DNA of 64,000 nt from Akkermansia muciniphila (GTDB lineage: Bacteria > Verrucomicrobiota > Verrucomicrobiia > Opitutales > Opitutaceae), in the NCBI GenBank assembly GCA_945898185.1, contig CAMDHP010000001.1:26534-90533 (forward strand), in the 5' to 3' direction. Below the pieces are notes generated by a model. The model searched no databases and was not told the DNA's origin. It was given only the letters and a program-made list of their open reading frames with translations. A program made the position numbers and the translations under genes. This document shows positions 10,493 to 22,503 of the stretch, piece after piece; the stretch's first letter is position 1, and every line of letters starts with the position of its first letter.

Positions 10493-12115
10493 TCACCCGC
10501 TGCGCTTCAGCTTCCGTTTGATCAGCGCGGTCAACTCTTCGCGTCCTTCCACACGCAGGCCCCAGGCCGCGGCCGCGAACACGCCGACGCCGACCGCGAT
10601 ACACGCCGCCAAACCGGCCAGATCGTGCCAGCCGCCCCGGCCCATCACGCGCACCCAGCCCGCCCAGGCACCCGCCACCGCCGCCGCCATCAGCGCACTC
10701 GCCGCCAGCACTTTTAACGCGTGCGGCCCGAGGTGCGCAAAGCCCAGTCCTTCGTGTCTGCGGGTCAACCGCGCCTGCAAAAACCACGCCTGCGTGATCA
10801 CCGCCAGGGTCGCGCCCATCGCCAATCCTGCCGTGCCGGCGAAGCGCATCAGCACCAGGCTGGCCACCACGTTGACACAAAAACTCGCCAGCGCCGCACG
10901 CACCGGCGTCGCGGTGTCTTTCTGCGCGTGGAAGGCCCGCAGCGCCAGGCTCACGAAAGCCAGAAACGGCAGCGCCAGCGCGCTCACCCCAAGCACCGGA
11001 ATCATCAACTCCGTCGCCTTCACGTCAAAGGCCCCGCGTTGGAAAAGCACGCGGATAATCGGCTCCGCCAGCACCACCAACCCGAACGCCGCCGGCACGT
11101 TAACCAGAATGATCAACCTCATCCCGTGGCGGTAATCCTTCGCCAGCGAGTGCATATTCCCCGCCGCCGCGTGCATCGCGATCTGAGGGAAAAACACCGT
11201 CGAGATCGCGATCGCAAACACCCCGATGGGCAACTCCATCAACCGCGCGGACAAATTAAGCACCGTCGCAGCCGCATCGTCGAGCGACAGACCCAGCAGG
11301 CGCGAGACCGTCATGTTGATCAAATAAATGGCAGACCCGAAAAGCGTCGGCACCATCAGCCGCGCGATCTGCCGCACTCCCGCGCTCGCCTTTAATCCAG
11401 AGCGCGGACGCCAGCCTAGCCGCCAAAGCGCCGCCGCCGGCACCAGCAGTTGCAGTAATCCCCCCGCCAGCACCCCTGCGCAAAGCCAGTGCATCGCATC
11501 CATCCCGTTGCCGAGCGCCGCACCGCCGGCCCACACCGCCCAGCCGAGAAAACCCATCATACACAGGTTCAGCCACACCGGCGAAAGCGCCGGCTCCAGG
11601 AAACGCCCTCGCGTCTGCAGGGCCGCGCTGAACACCGCCGCCAGACAGACCATCACCATGTAGGGAAAAAGCCAAACGCCCAGCTCCGCGCCCTGCACCC
11701 AGCGCCCGACCTTCTCGGCGTCGCAACCGGCCCGCACCAGCGCCGGCCCCCAGCTTCCCGAAGCGCCCAAGGTCAACATCGCCGCCGTCGTGATACCCGC
11801 CGTGAGCAAGAGCGTCCAATTGGCCACCTCGCCCACCAATCCAAAAGCTCCCTCATCGCCATTGCGCCGCGTCTCCTCTTGAAGGGTCGGCACGAAGGCA
11901 GCCGTCAGCGCGCCCTCGCCAAGCAGACGGCGGAACAGGTTTGGCATCGTGAACGCGGTAACAAAGGCCGAGGCCACGGCGCTGGCGCCAAATACCGAGG
12001 TGATCGCAATATCGCGGCCGAGCCCGAGCACGCGCGAGAACAGCGTCACTCCCGATACCACTCCGATGTTGCGCAGTGCTTTGCCCATGTAAATCGCACG
12101 CACCGTCGCAGCCAC
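10493..12115 (-). CDS. murJ: Lipid II flippase MurJ (MviN); start may be 12088
   Basis: MGKALRNIGVVSGVTLFSRVLGLGRDI..; FAIAISTVFFPQIAMHAA; multi-TM. Confidence 0.93.
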   Translation of the reverse strand: MAATVRAIYMGKALRNIGVVSGVTLFSRVLGLGRDIAITSVFGASAVASAFVTAFTMPNLFRRLLGEGALTAAFVPTLQEETRRNGDEGAFGLVGEVANWTLLLTAGITTAAMLTLGASGSWGPALVRAGCDAEKVGRWVQGAELGVWLFPYMVMVCLAAVFSAALQTRGRFLEPALSPVWLNLCMMGFLGWAVWAGGAALGNGMDAMHWLCAGVLAGGLLQLLVPAAALWRLGWRPRSGLKASAGVRQIARLMVPTLFGSAIYLINMTVSRLLGLSLDDAAATVLNLSARLMELPIGVFAIAISTVFFPQIAMHAAAGNMHSLAKDYRHGMRLIILVNVPAAFGLVVLAEPIIRVLFQRGAFDVKATELMIPVLGVSALALPFLAFVSLALRAFHAQKDTATPVRAALASFCVNVVASLVLMRFAGTAGLAMGATLAVITQAWFLQARLTRRHEGLGFAHLGPHALKVLAASALMAAAVAGAWAGWVRVMGRGGWHDLAGLAACIAVGVGVFAAAAWGLRVEGREELTALIKRKLKRSG

Positions 12116-12220
12116 CCGTCGCGCTTACAAGTTCACAAGCACTTCACCGTGCCTGCTTCCCTCAACCCGCCGCAGGCATTGACGCCCCTCGCGGCTCCGC
12201 TCACGTTCACGGCGCCCGTC

Positions 12221-13252
12221 ATGCCGCTCATATCAAAACTGACCGAGAAACTTCAGCGCCACCCAAAACGTATCGTTTTCGCCGAGGGCGCCGATCCGCG
12301 CGTCCTTCAGGCCGCCCGGCAGTGGGTAACCCGCCGCATGGGCGTGCCCATCCTTCTGGGCGACCGCGCCGCCATCAAGGAGGCCGCCGCCAAGCTCGAT
12401 GTTAACCTTCAGGGCATCCGCATCATCGAACCCGAACGCAGCGAAGATTTCGACGCCTTCGTGATCCAGCTCGAACAGATCCGCCGCATCAAGGGCCTGA
12501 AACTCGCCGAGGCCGCCGCCGCCATGAAAGACAACGGCTACTTCGCCACCATGATGGTCGCCACCGGCCAGGCCGACGGTATCGTCTCAGGCGCCACCCA
12601 TACCGCCTCCAGCGCCCTGCGCCCGATCTTTCAGATCATCCCTCGCCTTCCCGGAGTGCTCCACGCCTCGTCTCTGATGGTGCTCGATTTCGACGAGAAA
12701 AAGGTCGGTTCCGACGGCTCGCTGTTCCTCACGGACTGCGGCGTCATCCCCGACCCGACCGCCGAACAACTCTGCGACATCGCCCTTTCCACCGCCAGCA
12801 TCGCCCGCCACCTCACTAACGAGGTTCCTCGCGTCGCCATGCTCAGCTACTCAACCAAGAGCCTCTCGAACCAGCCCACCTTGGTGAAAGTGCGCCACGC
12901 CACCGAGCTCGCCCGCGCCAGGGCCAAGTCTCTCCATTTCGAAATCGAGATCGAGGGTGAGATCCAGGTGGACGCCGCACTCGACCTCGCCGTCGCGAAA
13001 ATCAAGGGCGTGCAAAGTGCAGTCGGCGGTCGCGCCAACGTGCTGGTTTTCCCCGACCTCAACTCAGGCAACATCGCCTTCAAGCTCGTGCAGCTCCTTG
13101 CCGGCGCGAACACCTTCGGCCAGATTCTCACCGGCCTCAGCAAACCCGCCGCCGAGATCTCCCGCGGCGCCAGTGCCCACGATGTTTTCGGTGCCGCCGC
13201 CATCGTCGGCGTGCAAGCCATAGACCGCCGACTGCTCCACGGCGACGCGTAA
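12221..13252 (+). CDS. pta: Phosphate acetyltransferase, catalytic (PTA_PTB) domain only
   Basis: KRIVFAEGADPRVLQAA, MMVATGQADGIVSGATHTASSALRP, LNSGNIAFKLVQLLAGA. ATG at 12221, inside the longer ORF 11489..13252. Confidence 0.93.
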   Translation: MPLISKLTEKLQRHPKRIVFAEGADPRVLQAARQWVTRRMGVPILLGDRAAIKEAAAKLDVNLQGIRIIEPERSEDFDAFVIQLEQIRRIKGLKLAEAAAAMKDNGYFATMMVATGQADGIVSGATHTASSALRPIFQIIPRLPGVLHASSLMVLDFDEKKVGSDGSLFLTDCGVIPDPTAEQLCDIALSTASIARHLTNEVPRVAMLSYSTKSLSNQPTLVKVRHATELARARAKSLHFEIEIEGEIQVDAALDLAVAKIKGVQSAVGGRANVLVFPDLNSGNIAFKLVQLLAGANTFGQILTGLSKPAAEISRGASAHDVFGAAAIVGVQAIDRRLLHGDA

Positions 13253-13316
13253 CTGCCCCGTCCGCCCCACACTTTTGGGCGCCCCGCCTACGTGCCGCCT
13301 CATCCGACTCCCGCCC

Positions 13317-14537
13317 ATGTCCACCGCTGAGACCAGCCCCTCCGCCTCGCCTTCGCACACAGAAAACCCGTCGGGAGGCGCCAACGGCCACAACCCGTTT
13401 TCCCTTTCGGCCCTGCCGCTTCAGACCAAACCCAACAACACCACCACCAAGCGCATCTTCGTCGCGGCCACCCGAATGAACGATGGCAAGACCACCACCT
13501 GTCTCGGTCTCTACGGCGCCCTCCAAGCCATCTTCCCGCGCGTCGGCTTCATCAAGCCGGTCGGCCAGCGCTTCGTGGATGTGCAGGGCCAGAAGATCGA
13601 TGAGGACTCCGTGTTGCTCGACTCGATCTTCCAGGTCCGCGTGCCGATTGAGAGCATGAGTCCGGTCGCGATCGACGCCACCTTCACCCGCCGTTTCCTG
13701 GAGAATCCCGGCGAGCTCCTCCCCACCTTGGAGGATAAAATCTGCCGCTCCTTCGACCGCGTCTCTTGGGAGAAAGATTTCACCATCATCGAGGGCTCGG
13801 GCCACGCCGGCGTCGGCTCCATTTTCGACCTTTCCAACGCACGGGTTGCCCAATTGCTCAACGCCAAGGTCATCCTGATCTCGCCCGGCGGCATCGGCCG
13901 GCCCATTGACGAACTCGCCCTCAACAAATCGCTCTTCGATCAATTCGGCGTCGAGGTCATCGGTGCCATCCTAAACAAAGTAGAACCCGATAAAATGGAC
14001 CTCGTCCGCCAATACGCCGGCCTTGGTCTCGCCCGTCTCGGCATCCCGCTGCTCGGCGTGTTGCCCATCCAGAAGGCCCTGAGCGCGCCTAACCTCTCCC
14101 AGATCGCCGACGAGATTCACGGCAAATGGCTCAACGGTCGCCGCGGCGGCGCCAAGCAACGGGTGCAACGCGTGATCGTCGGCGCCATGGCAGCCAAGGG
14201 CATCGTGGACTACCTGCAGCCCGGCACGCTTATAATCACCCCTGGCGACCGCGATGACATTATCCTCGCCGCCCTCGCCAGCGCTACGCTCTCCAGCGGC
14301 GGCCAGATCGCCGGCCTCGTGGTGACCAACGACGTCCGCCCGCACCCAAAGCTCGCCGAGTTGCTCGCCCAGACCGAGATCCCCGTCATCGCCACCCGCG
14401 AGGAGAGCTACGAGGTCACCAGTCGCATCAACCACATGTCGGTGAAAACGCAGCCGCAAGACGCCGACAAGTTCCCCATCATCAAGCAGCTCATCGCCGA
14501 GCACGTGGACCTAGCAAAGATCGTCGCGAAGGTGTGA
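13317..14537 (+). CDS. P-loop (CobQ/BioD-like) + DRTGG-domain protein, equivalent to N-terminal half of long-form Pta
   Basis: RIFVAATRMNDGKTTTCLGLYGAL, IEGSGHAGVGSIFDLSNA, RVQRVIVGAMAAKGIVDYLQPGTLIITPGDRDDIILAAL. Confidence 0.88.
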   Translation: MSTAETSPSASPSHTENPSGGANGHNPFSLSALPLQTKPNNTTTKRIFVAATRMNDGKTTTCLGLYGALQAIFPRVGFIKPVGQRFVDVQGQKIDEDSVLLDSIFQVRVPIESMSPVAIDATFTRRFLENPGELLPTLEDKICRSFDRVSWEKDFTIIEGSGHAGVGSIFDLSNARVAQLLNAKVILISPGGIGRPIDELALNKSLFDQFGVEVIGAILNKVEPDKMDLVRQYAGLGLARLGIPLLGVLPIQKALSAPNLSQIADEIHGKWLNGRRGGAKQRVQRVIVGAMAAKGIVDYLQPGTLIITPGDRDDIILAALASATLSSGGQIAGLVVTNDVRPHPKLAELLAQTEIPVIATREESYEVTSRINHMSVKTQPQDADKFPIIKQLIAEHVDLAKIVAKV

Positions 14538-14573
14538 GCGGCCGATTCGGCCGATTCCCAAACCCCGTCCCCC

Positions 14574-14642
14574 GTAGGCTTGAACGTAAGTTCAAGTTCC
14601 GCCCTTACGCCCCCAACCCCTTGAACTCACGTTCAAGCCTAC
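14574..14642. repeat. Compound palindrome (cruciform-like) between convergent genes, copy 1
   Basis: GTAGGCTTGAACGTAAGTTCAAG (14574..14596) vs CTTGAACTCACGTTCAAGCCTAC (14620..14642), 22/23 complementary; each arm is itself CTTGAAC-N4-GTTCAAG. Confidence 0.9.
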
Positions 14643-14662
14643 CCAGCGCCCGACCACTTCCC

Positions 14663-17230
14663 TCACCGCCATTCGTGCCGCGGATAGCGCCGGCTCAGCT
14701 CAGCCTTCACCGTCGGATACATGTCGCGCCAAAAACTCGTGAGGTCGTCCGTCACCTGTATCGGCCGGTAATTGGGCGCCAGCACATGGATCTTCACCGG
14801 CACCCGTCCGTGCCCGAGCGTGAACCGGCCTTCGATGCCGTAGAGTTCTTGTATCCGCGCCGCCATGACCGGCGGGCCTTCCTTCGCGTATTCGAGCTTA
14901 GCCTTCCGGCCGTTGGCCATCGTCAGCCGCTCCGGCAGGTAGTCGTCCAGCACCGCCAGCTGCTCCGCCGTCAGCCAGTCACGCAGCACCGCCATGATGG
15001 CGGACTTGTCCTTGTCCTTCACCGCCCGCGCGCCGAGTTCACCGTAGCACACCTGCTCGATCAGGGTCGCGCGATCCGTCTCCGCCAGCGGGTTCACCTC
15101 CAACTCGGGAAACCACTCCGCCAGCCGGTTCACCCGCGTGATCCATTGCTCCACGCTCTCGTCCCATGCCTCGATCACCACGCGGCCCGCCAGCACTTCC
15201 TTGGTCAGCAGCGCCGCCGCCTCGCCGGGCGGAGCCTCGTCGCCGCTTACCTTGGCCTCGAGCACAAGATCGCGAAAACGCCGCTCGCGCCGCGTGATCA
15301 CTCGCTTTGATTGCTCGTCATAAACCACGCCGCGCGTCTCGCGGTAATCCACCGGGAAAAGCTCCTTCAACCACGGCTCTTCCACCGCCGTCGCCAGCGT
15401 CAGCAACGTGCTCACCTCCCCATCGCCGCGCCCGATCTCACTCACTTCCGCAACCACCAGTAGCGTCGCCTTCTGAATCGCGCTCTCCCTAGCCAGCACG
15501 CCGCGCCGCGCGTGCACTAGCTCGCAACGCAGCGTGCCGCCGTCGAGGCGCTTCGCCACTTGGTCGGAAAAGCCTGCCAACACACACTTGCGCACCGCGA
15601 CGCTGTCGAGGCGTTTCTCGGACACGTCGAGCCCTTCCTTCGCCGCGATCTCCAAGAACGAAACAAACAGCGGCCCCACCGCCCGCGCGCCTTGCGCGTG
15701 GATACCCAAGCGGCGGCACGCATCCATGCCGTAGTTGGCATGATCCGCGAAGCTCCACGCCCGCATGAGCAGGAAGAAATCGCTCTCCATCTCCTCGCCG
15801 AGAACCTCGTCGCGCGCATCGTCCAACGCACGAGGCAGCCCGCGTTGCAAAAAACTCCGCCCTTGCGTGAGCGCCGCCATCAGCGCCACCGCGCGCACAC
15901 ACCCGCGCGCTTCCGCCTCCAGCAACATGCGCGCATAGCGCGGGTGCACTGGAAACCGCAGCATCCGCCGCCCAACTTCGGTGATCTTCGCAAATTCCCC
16001 GCCCTCCGTCGCGAGTGCGCCGAGATCCGCCAACAACACCTCCGCCCGCTTCAGCGCCTTCGACTCCGGTTTTTCCAGCCATGGAAAACCCGCCACATCA
16101 TCAATCCCGCTCGCCTTCAAGGTCAGCACCACCTCGCTCAGATCCAGCCGCTTCACCTCCGGCAACTCCTGCGCCGCGCGGCCCGCGTGCTCGCGCTCCG
16201 TCCACAACCGCACGCAGCGCCCGGGCGCGGTGCGGCCCGCGCGACCCGCACGCTGGTCGGCGCTGGCCCGCGAGATTTTTTCCACCAGAAGGGTGTTGAT
16301 ACCGCGGTTCGGGTCGAACTTCGCCTGCCGCGCCAGCCCCGCATCCACCACAATGGTCACGCCGTCAATGGTCAGCGATGTCTCCGCCACGTTGGTCGAG
16401 ACGATGATCTTGCGCGCACTCGTCCGGGCCACCGCGCGGTCCTGCGCTTCGGGCGGGAGTTCGCCGTGCAGCGGCAGCACCACGCAGCCGTTAAGCGCCC
16501 GATGCCCGCCGAGCGCCTGCACCGTGCGGCCGATCTCATACGCCCCTGGCATAAACACCAAAAAATCGCCCGCCGTCTCCGGCGCCACCCGCGCACACTC
16601 GCGCGCCGCCACCTCCCAGACCGGGTCGTTTTCGAAGCTCACCGTTTTTGGCAGATAATCGATCGCCACCGGATAACTCCGCCCTTGCGAGGTCAGGATC
16701 TCACACGGCGCCAGGTAGTCCGCCAGCACCGCCGCATCGAGGGTCGCCGACATCACCACGATCAACAAATCCGGCCTCGTCGCCCCTTGGATTTGCAACG
16801 CCCGCGCCAAAGAGATGTCGCCATAAAGATGACGCTCGTGAAACTCGTCGAATACCAGCGCCGCCACGCCCTTGAGCCGCGCGTCGAAAGACATCTGCCG
16901 GAGCAAAATCCCTTCCGTCACGAAGCGCACCCGCGTCTTCGCCGACACCCGCGACTCCAGACGTATCTGGTAGCCGACCTCCTGCCCGAGTTCGCAGCCG
17001 ACCTCCTCCGCCACCCGCCGCGCCAACATTCGCGCTGCCAGTCGCCTCGGTTGCAGCACAACCACTTCGCCTGCGGTCAAAAATCCGTGTTCGCGCAGCA
17101 TTTGAGGTATCTGGGTCGACTTGCCCGAACCGGTCGGCGCCTGCACCACGACCCGGCCCGTCGCCCGGAGCCCACGCACCAGATCGGCTTCCAGTTCGTA
17201 GATGGGTAATTCGCGGGGTGAAACAGGCAT
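14663..17230 (-). CDS. hrpB: ATP-dependent RNA helicase HrpB-like
   Basis: VVQAPTGSGKSTQIPQ, DEFHER, VVMSATLDA, TNVAETSLTIDGVTIVVDAG, RAGRAGRTAPGRC. Confidence 0.94.
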   Translation of the reverse strand: MPVSPRELPIYELEADLVRGLRATGRVVVQAPTGSGKSTQIPQMLREHGFLTAGEVVVLQPRRLAARMLARRVAEEVGCELGQEVGYQIRLESRVSAKTRVRFVTEGILLRQMSFDARLKGVAALVFDEFHERHLYGDISLARALQIQGATRPDLLIVVMSATLDAAVLADYLAPCEILTSQGRSYPVAIDYLPKTVSFENDPVWEVAARECARVAPETAGDFLVFMPGAYEIGRTVQALGGHRALNGCVVLPLHGELPPEAQDRAVARTSARKIIVSTNVAETSLTIDGVTIVVDAGLARQAKFDPNRGINTLLVEKISRASADQRAGRAGRTAPGRCVRLWTEREHAGRAAQELPEVKRLDLSEVVLTLKASGIDDVAGFPWLEKPESKALKRAEVLLADLGALATEGGEFAKITEVGRRMLRFPVHPRYARMLLEAEARGCVRAVALMAALTQGRSFLQRGLPRALDDARDEVLGEEMESDFFLLMRAWSFADHANYGMDACRRLGIHAQGARAVGPLFVSFLEIAAKEGLDVSEKRLDSVAVRKCVLAGFSDQVAKRLDGGTLRCELVHARRGVLARESAIQKATLLVVAEVSEIGRGDGEVSTLLTLATAVEEPWLKELFPVDYRETRGVVYDEQSKRVITRRERRFRDLVLEAKVSGDEAPPGEAAALLTKEVLAGRVVIEAWDESVEQWITRVNRLAEWFPELEVNPLAETDRATLIEQVCYGELGARAVKDKDKSAIMAVLRDWLTAEQLAVLDDYLPERLTMANGRKAKLEYAKEGPPVMAARIQELYGIEGRFTLGHGRVPVKIHVLAPNYRPIQVTDDLTSFWRDMYPTVKAELSRRYPRHEWR

Positions 17231-17491
17231 GATGCGGGTGGGCGTTTGTTCTCGTTTGCCGCCCGCGTGTCCAGCCTTCGCCCCTCCTGAATCGTTATCG
17301 TTCTCTCACTCGTTCTTGTTCTCCTGCCATTCTCCGGCCTCGATCATCCGCCCCGGCACCACGCGTTCCCGTCACCCAATCGTCACAGCCGCTCAATTTT
17401 TGTCCTCCGGCTTAGGCCTTGCATTGCCTAATTTCACTCCGCACGTTCTTCCCTTTTCCGAATACACACAGCCCTCCAGCACCCGCCGAGT

Positions 17492-19309
<1,818 letters not shown>

Positions 19310-19367
19310 GCACTGGCCCATGGGAGCCTGCTCGCAGGCGATGTTCCGCGATCCACCCTCGCACCCA

Positions 19368-19398
19368 AGCCGCACCCTTCACCGGGCGCGGCTTTTTT
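19368..19398 (+). terminator. Intrinsic terminator after typA
   Basis: AGCCGCACCC-TTCACC-GGGCGCGGCT followed by TTTTTT. Confidence 0.85.
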
Positions 19399-19445
19399 AT
19401 GCGCTCAAAACGAGAAAAATCCCCACCCGCACCGCCCCGTCCCCC

Positions 19446-19525
19446 GCAGGCTTGAACGTGAGTTCAAGTTCCGCCACTCCAGATCACGACTCGACCCAAT
19501 CCCTTGAATTCACGTTCACGCCCAC
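19446..19525. repeat. Compound palindrome, copy 2 of the 14574..14642 element
   Basis: GCAGGCTTGAACGTGAGTTCAAG (19446..19468) with partly degenerate inverted arm CTTGAATTCACGTTCACGCCCAC (19503..19525). Confidence 0.85.
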
Positions 19526-19646
19526 CCGGAAACACATCGCCGCGCTGCTGCGGCGCCGCGCTCGTTTATCTCTAGCGACTCGTTTTGTCTGCTCGCGACT
19601 TTTTGTGCGCTCGCGTCCCGCGCTCCGCTGCGTTGCCCTTTCTCCC

Positions 19647-20621
19647 TTGTCGCTTTCTCACGCCAAACTCTCCGCGTTCTATCTCCAGCTCAGTCAGCAG
19701 CTCGGCGCCGGGCTCACCCTTGCCCAGTCCCTCGCCGCCCGCTCCCCCGCCCCCGCGGCGGATTGCGCACGATTGGTGCGCTTGATCCACGACGGCGAAA
19801 TCGTCGCCAAAGTATTCACCGCCGCCGGCAACTGGCTCCCCGAAGAGGATAGACCATTCCTGGCCGCCGCCGCTGCAACCGGACGACTTCCCCTCATCCT
19901 CCGGACACTCTCCGCGCGCCACGCACACCTCGGCACGCTGCAACGCCGCGTCGCGTTTTCCTGCCTGTATCCGCTCGGCGTGCTCCACTTTGGCTCCCTC
20001 GTTTTCGCCCTTTTCCGCCTCATCAACTGGGAGACTGGCATCCACTGGAGCACTCCCGGCTTTATCGGCGGCGTGCTGATGATTCTGCTGCCCTTCTGGG
20101 GCTCCGTAATCGGGCTCGCCGTGCTCATGCGCCGGCGCAATCCCATCGCCGCGACCTTCCTCAGCCTCCTGCCCGCCATAGGCGGCTATCGCCGTGAGCA
20201 GGCACTCGCGGATTTCGCGTTTGCCCTCGGTAACCTGCTCGAGGCCGGCGCGCCGATCGCGGATGCGTGGCACAGCGCGGGCGAGATCGCAAACTCCACC
20301 CGCATCGCCGCCGCAGCCGCCGCCGTGCACGCACAGATTCTCCGCGGTGGCGCGCCTGGCGCGGTGATCAACAGCCAGCGGGTGTTCCCCCCCGATTTCG
20401 TCACGCTCTACCAGACCGGCGAGGTCACCGGTAGCTTGGATAAAAACCTTATCCATCTCGCCGAGATTCATCAGGATCGCGCGCGCCAGAAACTCGCCTT
20501 CGCAGCCGTCCTTTACCCCGGCTTGCTCTTTTTCGCCGTCGCCGCGCTGGTGCTCTCCATCGTGATTTCTGCTTACAGCGGCTACATCGGCAACATCAAC
20601 AAAATGCTCGATGGCATGTAA
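19647..20621 (+). CDS. Type II secretion system F (GspF/PilC-like) protein; start uncertain (TTG proposed)
   Basis: Two T2SSF-like segments: LSAFYLQLSQQLGAGLTLAQSLA and LADFAFALGNLLEAGAPIADAW..VTLYQTGEVTGSLDKNLIHLAE. Sequence upstream in the ORF overlaps repeat copy 2. Confidence 0.78.
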   Translation: MSLSHAKLSAFYLQLSQQLGAGLTLAQSLAARSPAPAADCARLVRLIHDGEIVAKVFTAAGNWLPEEDRPFLAAAAATGRLPLILRTLSARHAHLGTLQRRVAFSCLYPLGVLHFGSLVFALFRLINWETGIHWSTPGFIGGVLMILLPFWGSVIGLAVLMRRRNPIAATFLSLLPAIGGYRREQALADFAFALGNLLEAGAPIADAWHSAGEIANSTRIAAAAAAVHAQILRGGAPGAVINSQRVFPPDFVTLYQTGEVTGSLDKNLIHLAEIHQDRARQKLAFAAVLYPGLLFFAVAALVLSIVISAYSGYIGNINKMLDGM

Positions 20622-20643
20622 TCCGCACTGCCCACACTGAACC

Positions 20644-20880
20644 ATGGACCAATCCGAACACGACCCGTTGCACGGAAAAACCCTCGAACACGTCGTGACG
20701 AAGTTAGTCGAGCATTACGGCTGGGATACGCTGGCCGAGCAGGTGGCGATCCGCTGCTTCACCCACGACCCAAGCGTAAAATCAAGCCTCGTTTTCCTGC
20801 GCAAAACTCCGTGGGCCCGCGCCAAGGTCGAGCTGCTCTACGTGCGGTTGATACGCGGCTGGGGCGTCGGGGAGGGCTGA
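20644..20880 (+). CDS. VF530/DUF2132-family small protein
   Basis: [61 protein letters not shown]. Confidence 0.85.
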   Translation: MDQSEHDPLHGKTLEHVVTKLVEHYGWDTLAEQVAIRCFTHDPSVKSSLVFLRKTPWARAKVELLYVRLIRGWGVGEG

Positions 20881-21071
20881 GGTCTAAGCCGGGTCGAACC
20901 CTACTTCGTTTGGCCGAAATTTATTCAAATCTCAATCGTAAGTTTACCACCGTCTTCCGTAACCTACACGTTGCGAGGAAGTCTCCTGCGCACGTAGCCT
21001 CGTGACCCTTCTTGTCTTTGCGCCCACGCGCAGACGCCGCTCTACTCCCCTCACCAAATCCATTTTAAAAC

Positions 21072-22451
21072 ATGCCGTTCCGTCCCAGCCGTCTCCTCCT
21101 TCCGCTCGTCATCCTGGGCATCTCTGCCGCCGCTTTTTTCTGGTGGCGCGGCAGCCGGCAGCCCGCGCCCGTAAAGTTCAATACCGTCAGCGTCAGCCGC
21201 GGCACATTGAATCAAAATGTCACCGCTACCGGCGAACTCCAACCCGTCTCCACCGTGGAGGTCAGCTCGCAGATCTCCGGCCTCATCAAAGAGGTCCTCG
21301 TTGACTACAACTCACGCGTCAAAGCGGGCGACGTGCTCGCCCGCATTGACCCCGCCACCTACGAAAACCGCCTTCGCTCCGCCCAAGCCGATCTCGCCAA
21401 CACCACCGCCAACTACCAGCTCATCAAACTCAACGCCGAGCGCATCAAGTCCCTCAACGCTCGCAGCCTCGTCTCGCAGCAGGAGGCCGACCAGGCCGTG
21501 GCCCAGCTCGCCCAAGCCGAGGCCCAGCTCCTTATCCGCACCGCCGCCGTAGAGACCGCCAGGGTGGACCTCTCCCGCTGCACCATCTCCGCACCGATTG
21601 ACGGCCTCGTCCTCGACCGCCCCGCCATCGCCGGCAAAACCGTCTCAGCCAGCACTTCCGCTCCCGTGCTCTTCATCTTGGTCAACGACCTCAGCCAGCT
21701 CCAGATCAAGGCGTCCATCGCCGAGGCCGACATCGGCAATGTCCGTGAAAAACAAAACGTATCCTTCACCGTGGACGCCTTCCCCAACCAGTCCTTCAAA
21801 GGCACCGTTCGCCAGATCCGGAATCAGCCCGTCATCCAGTCCAACGTCGTAACCTACGCCACCATCATAGACGTAAATAATGACTCCCTTACCCTCAAGC
21901 CGGGCATGACCGCCAACGTCTCCGTCACGGTCGAGGAGCGCATTGACGTCCTCCTCCTGCCCAACGCCGCCCTCCGCTCCCGCCTGCCCGATTCCGTCAA
22001 ACTCCCCGCCGCCGCCACCACGAGCGACGCCACTTCCCCCAGCGGCAACGCCACCGCCGCTGCCGACCCTTTCCGCGATTTGCTTGCCGAGGTCGGCTAC
22101 AAGGATGCTCCCGACTCCCGCCCCACCCGCGAACAGATCGCCAAGGTCCGCGTCCTCGCCGCCGAGCGAGGCATCGTCCTGCCCGAACGCCGCCGCGGCG
22201 GTCGCAACCCCACCACCATGCCCGGCGCCGAGACCACCCGCACCCTCTACGTTCCCTCCGGCACTCCCGAAGGCCTCAAGGCGCTCCCCGTCGAGGTAAA
22301 ACTCGGCATCACCGACGGCCTCAATACCGAGGTCATCTCCGGTCTCGACGAACATGCCTTTGTCATCACCGGCATGGATGAGACAAATGATAAGACCGCC
22401 GCCAAACCCACCACCAACCCCTTCGCCCCCTCCAGCGGCGGGCGTCGCTAA
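21072..22451 (+). CDS. MacA-like periplasmic adaptor (membrane fusion protein)
   Basis: N-terminal TM; TATGELQPVSTVEVSSQISGLIKEVLVDYNSRVKAGDVLARID; RAPIDG-like SAPIDGLVLDR. Confidence 0.9.
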   Translation: MPFRPSRLLLPLVILGISAAAFFWWRGSRQPAPVKFNTVSVSRGTLNQNVTATGELQPVSTVEVSSQISGLIKEVLVDYNSRVKAGDVLARIDPATYENRLRSAQADLANTTANYQLIKLNAERIKSLNARSLVSQQEADQAVAQLAQAEAQLLIRTAAVETARVDLSRCTISAPIDGLVLDRPAIAGKTVSASTSAPVLFILVNDLSQLQIKASIAEADIGNVREKQNVSFTVDAFPNQSFKGTVRQIRNQPVIQSNVVTYATIIDVNNDSLTLKPGMTANVSVTVEERIDVLLLPNAALRSRLPDSVKLPAAATTSDATSPSGNATAAADPFRDLLAEVGYKDAPDSRPTREQIAKVRVLAAERGIVLPERRRGGRNPTTMPGAETTRTLYVPSGTPEGLKALPVEVKLGITDGLNTEVISGLDEHAFVITGMDETNDKTAAKPTTNPFAPSSGGRR

Positions 22452-22503
22452 TTATTCCTCCGTTCCCCGGCAACCCGCTCCAACCAATCAGCCCCCCGCC
22501 TTC

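Noticed and set aside
11489-12220. N-terminal 244 codons of ORF 11489..13252
   Set aside because: Antisense to murJ with nonsense composition; Pta homology begins at the ATG at 12221.
15560-17209. 549-aa plus-strand ORF opposite hrpB
   Set aside because: Arg/His/Gln-rich shadow ORF; helicase motifs are on the minus strand.
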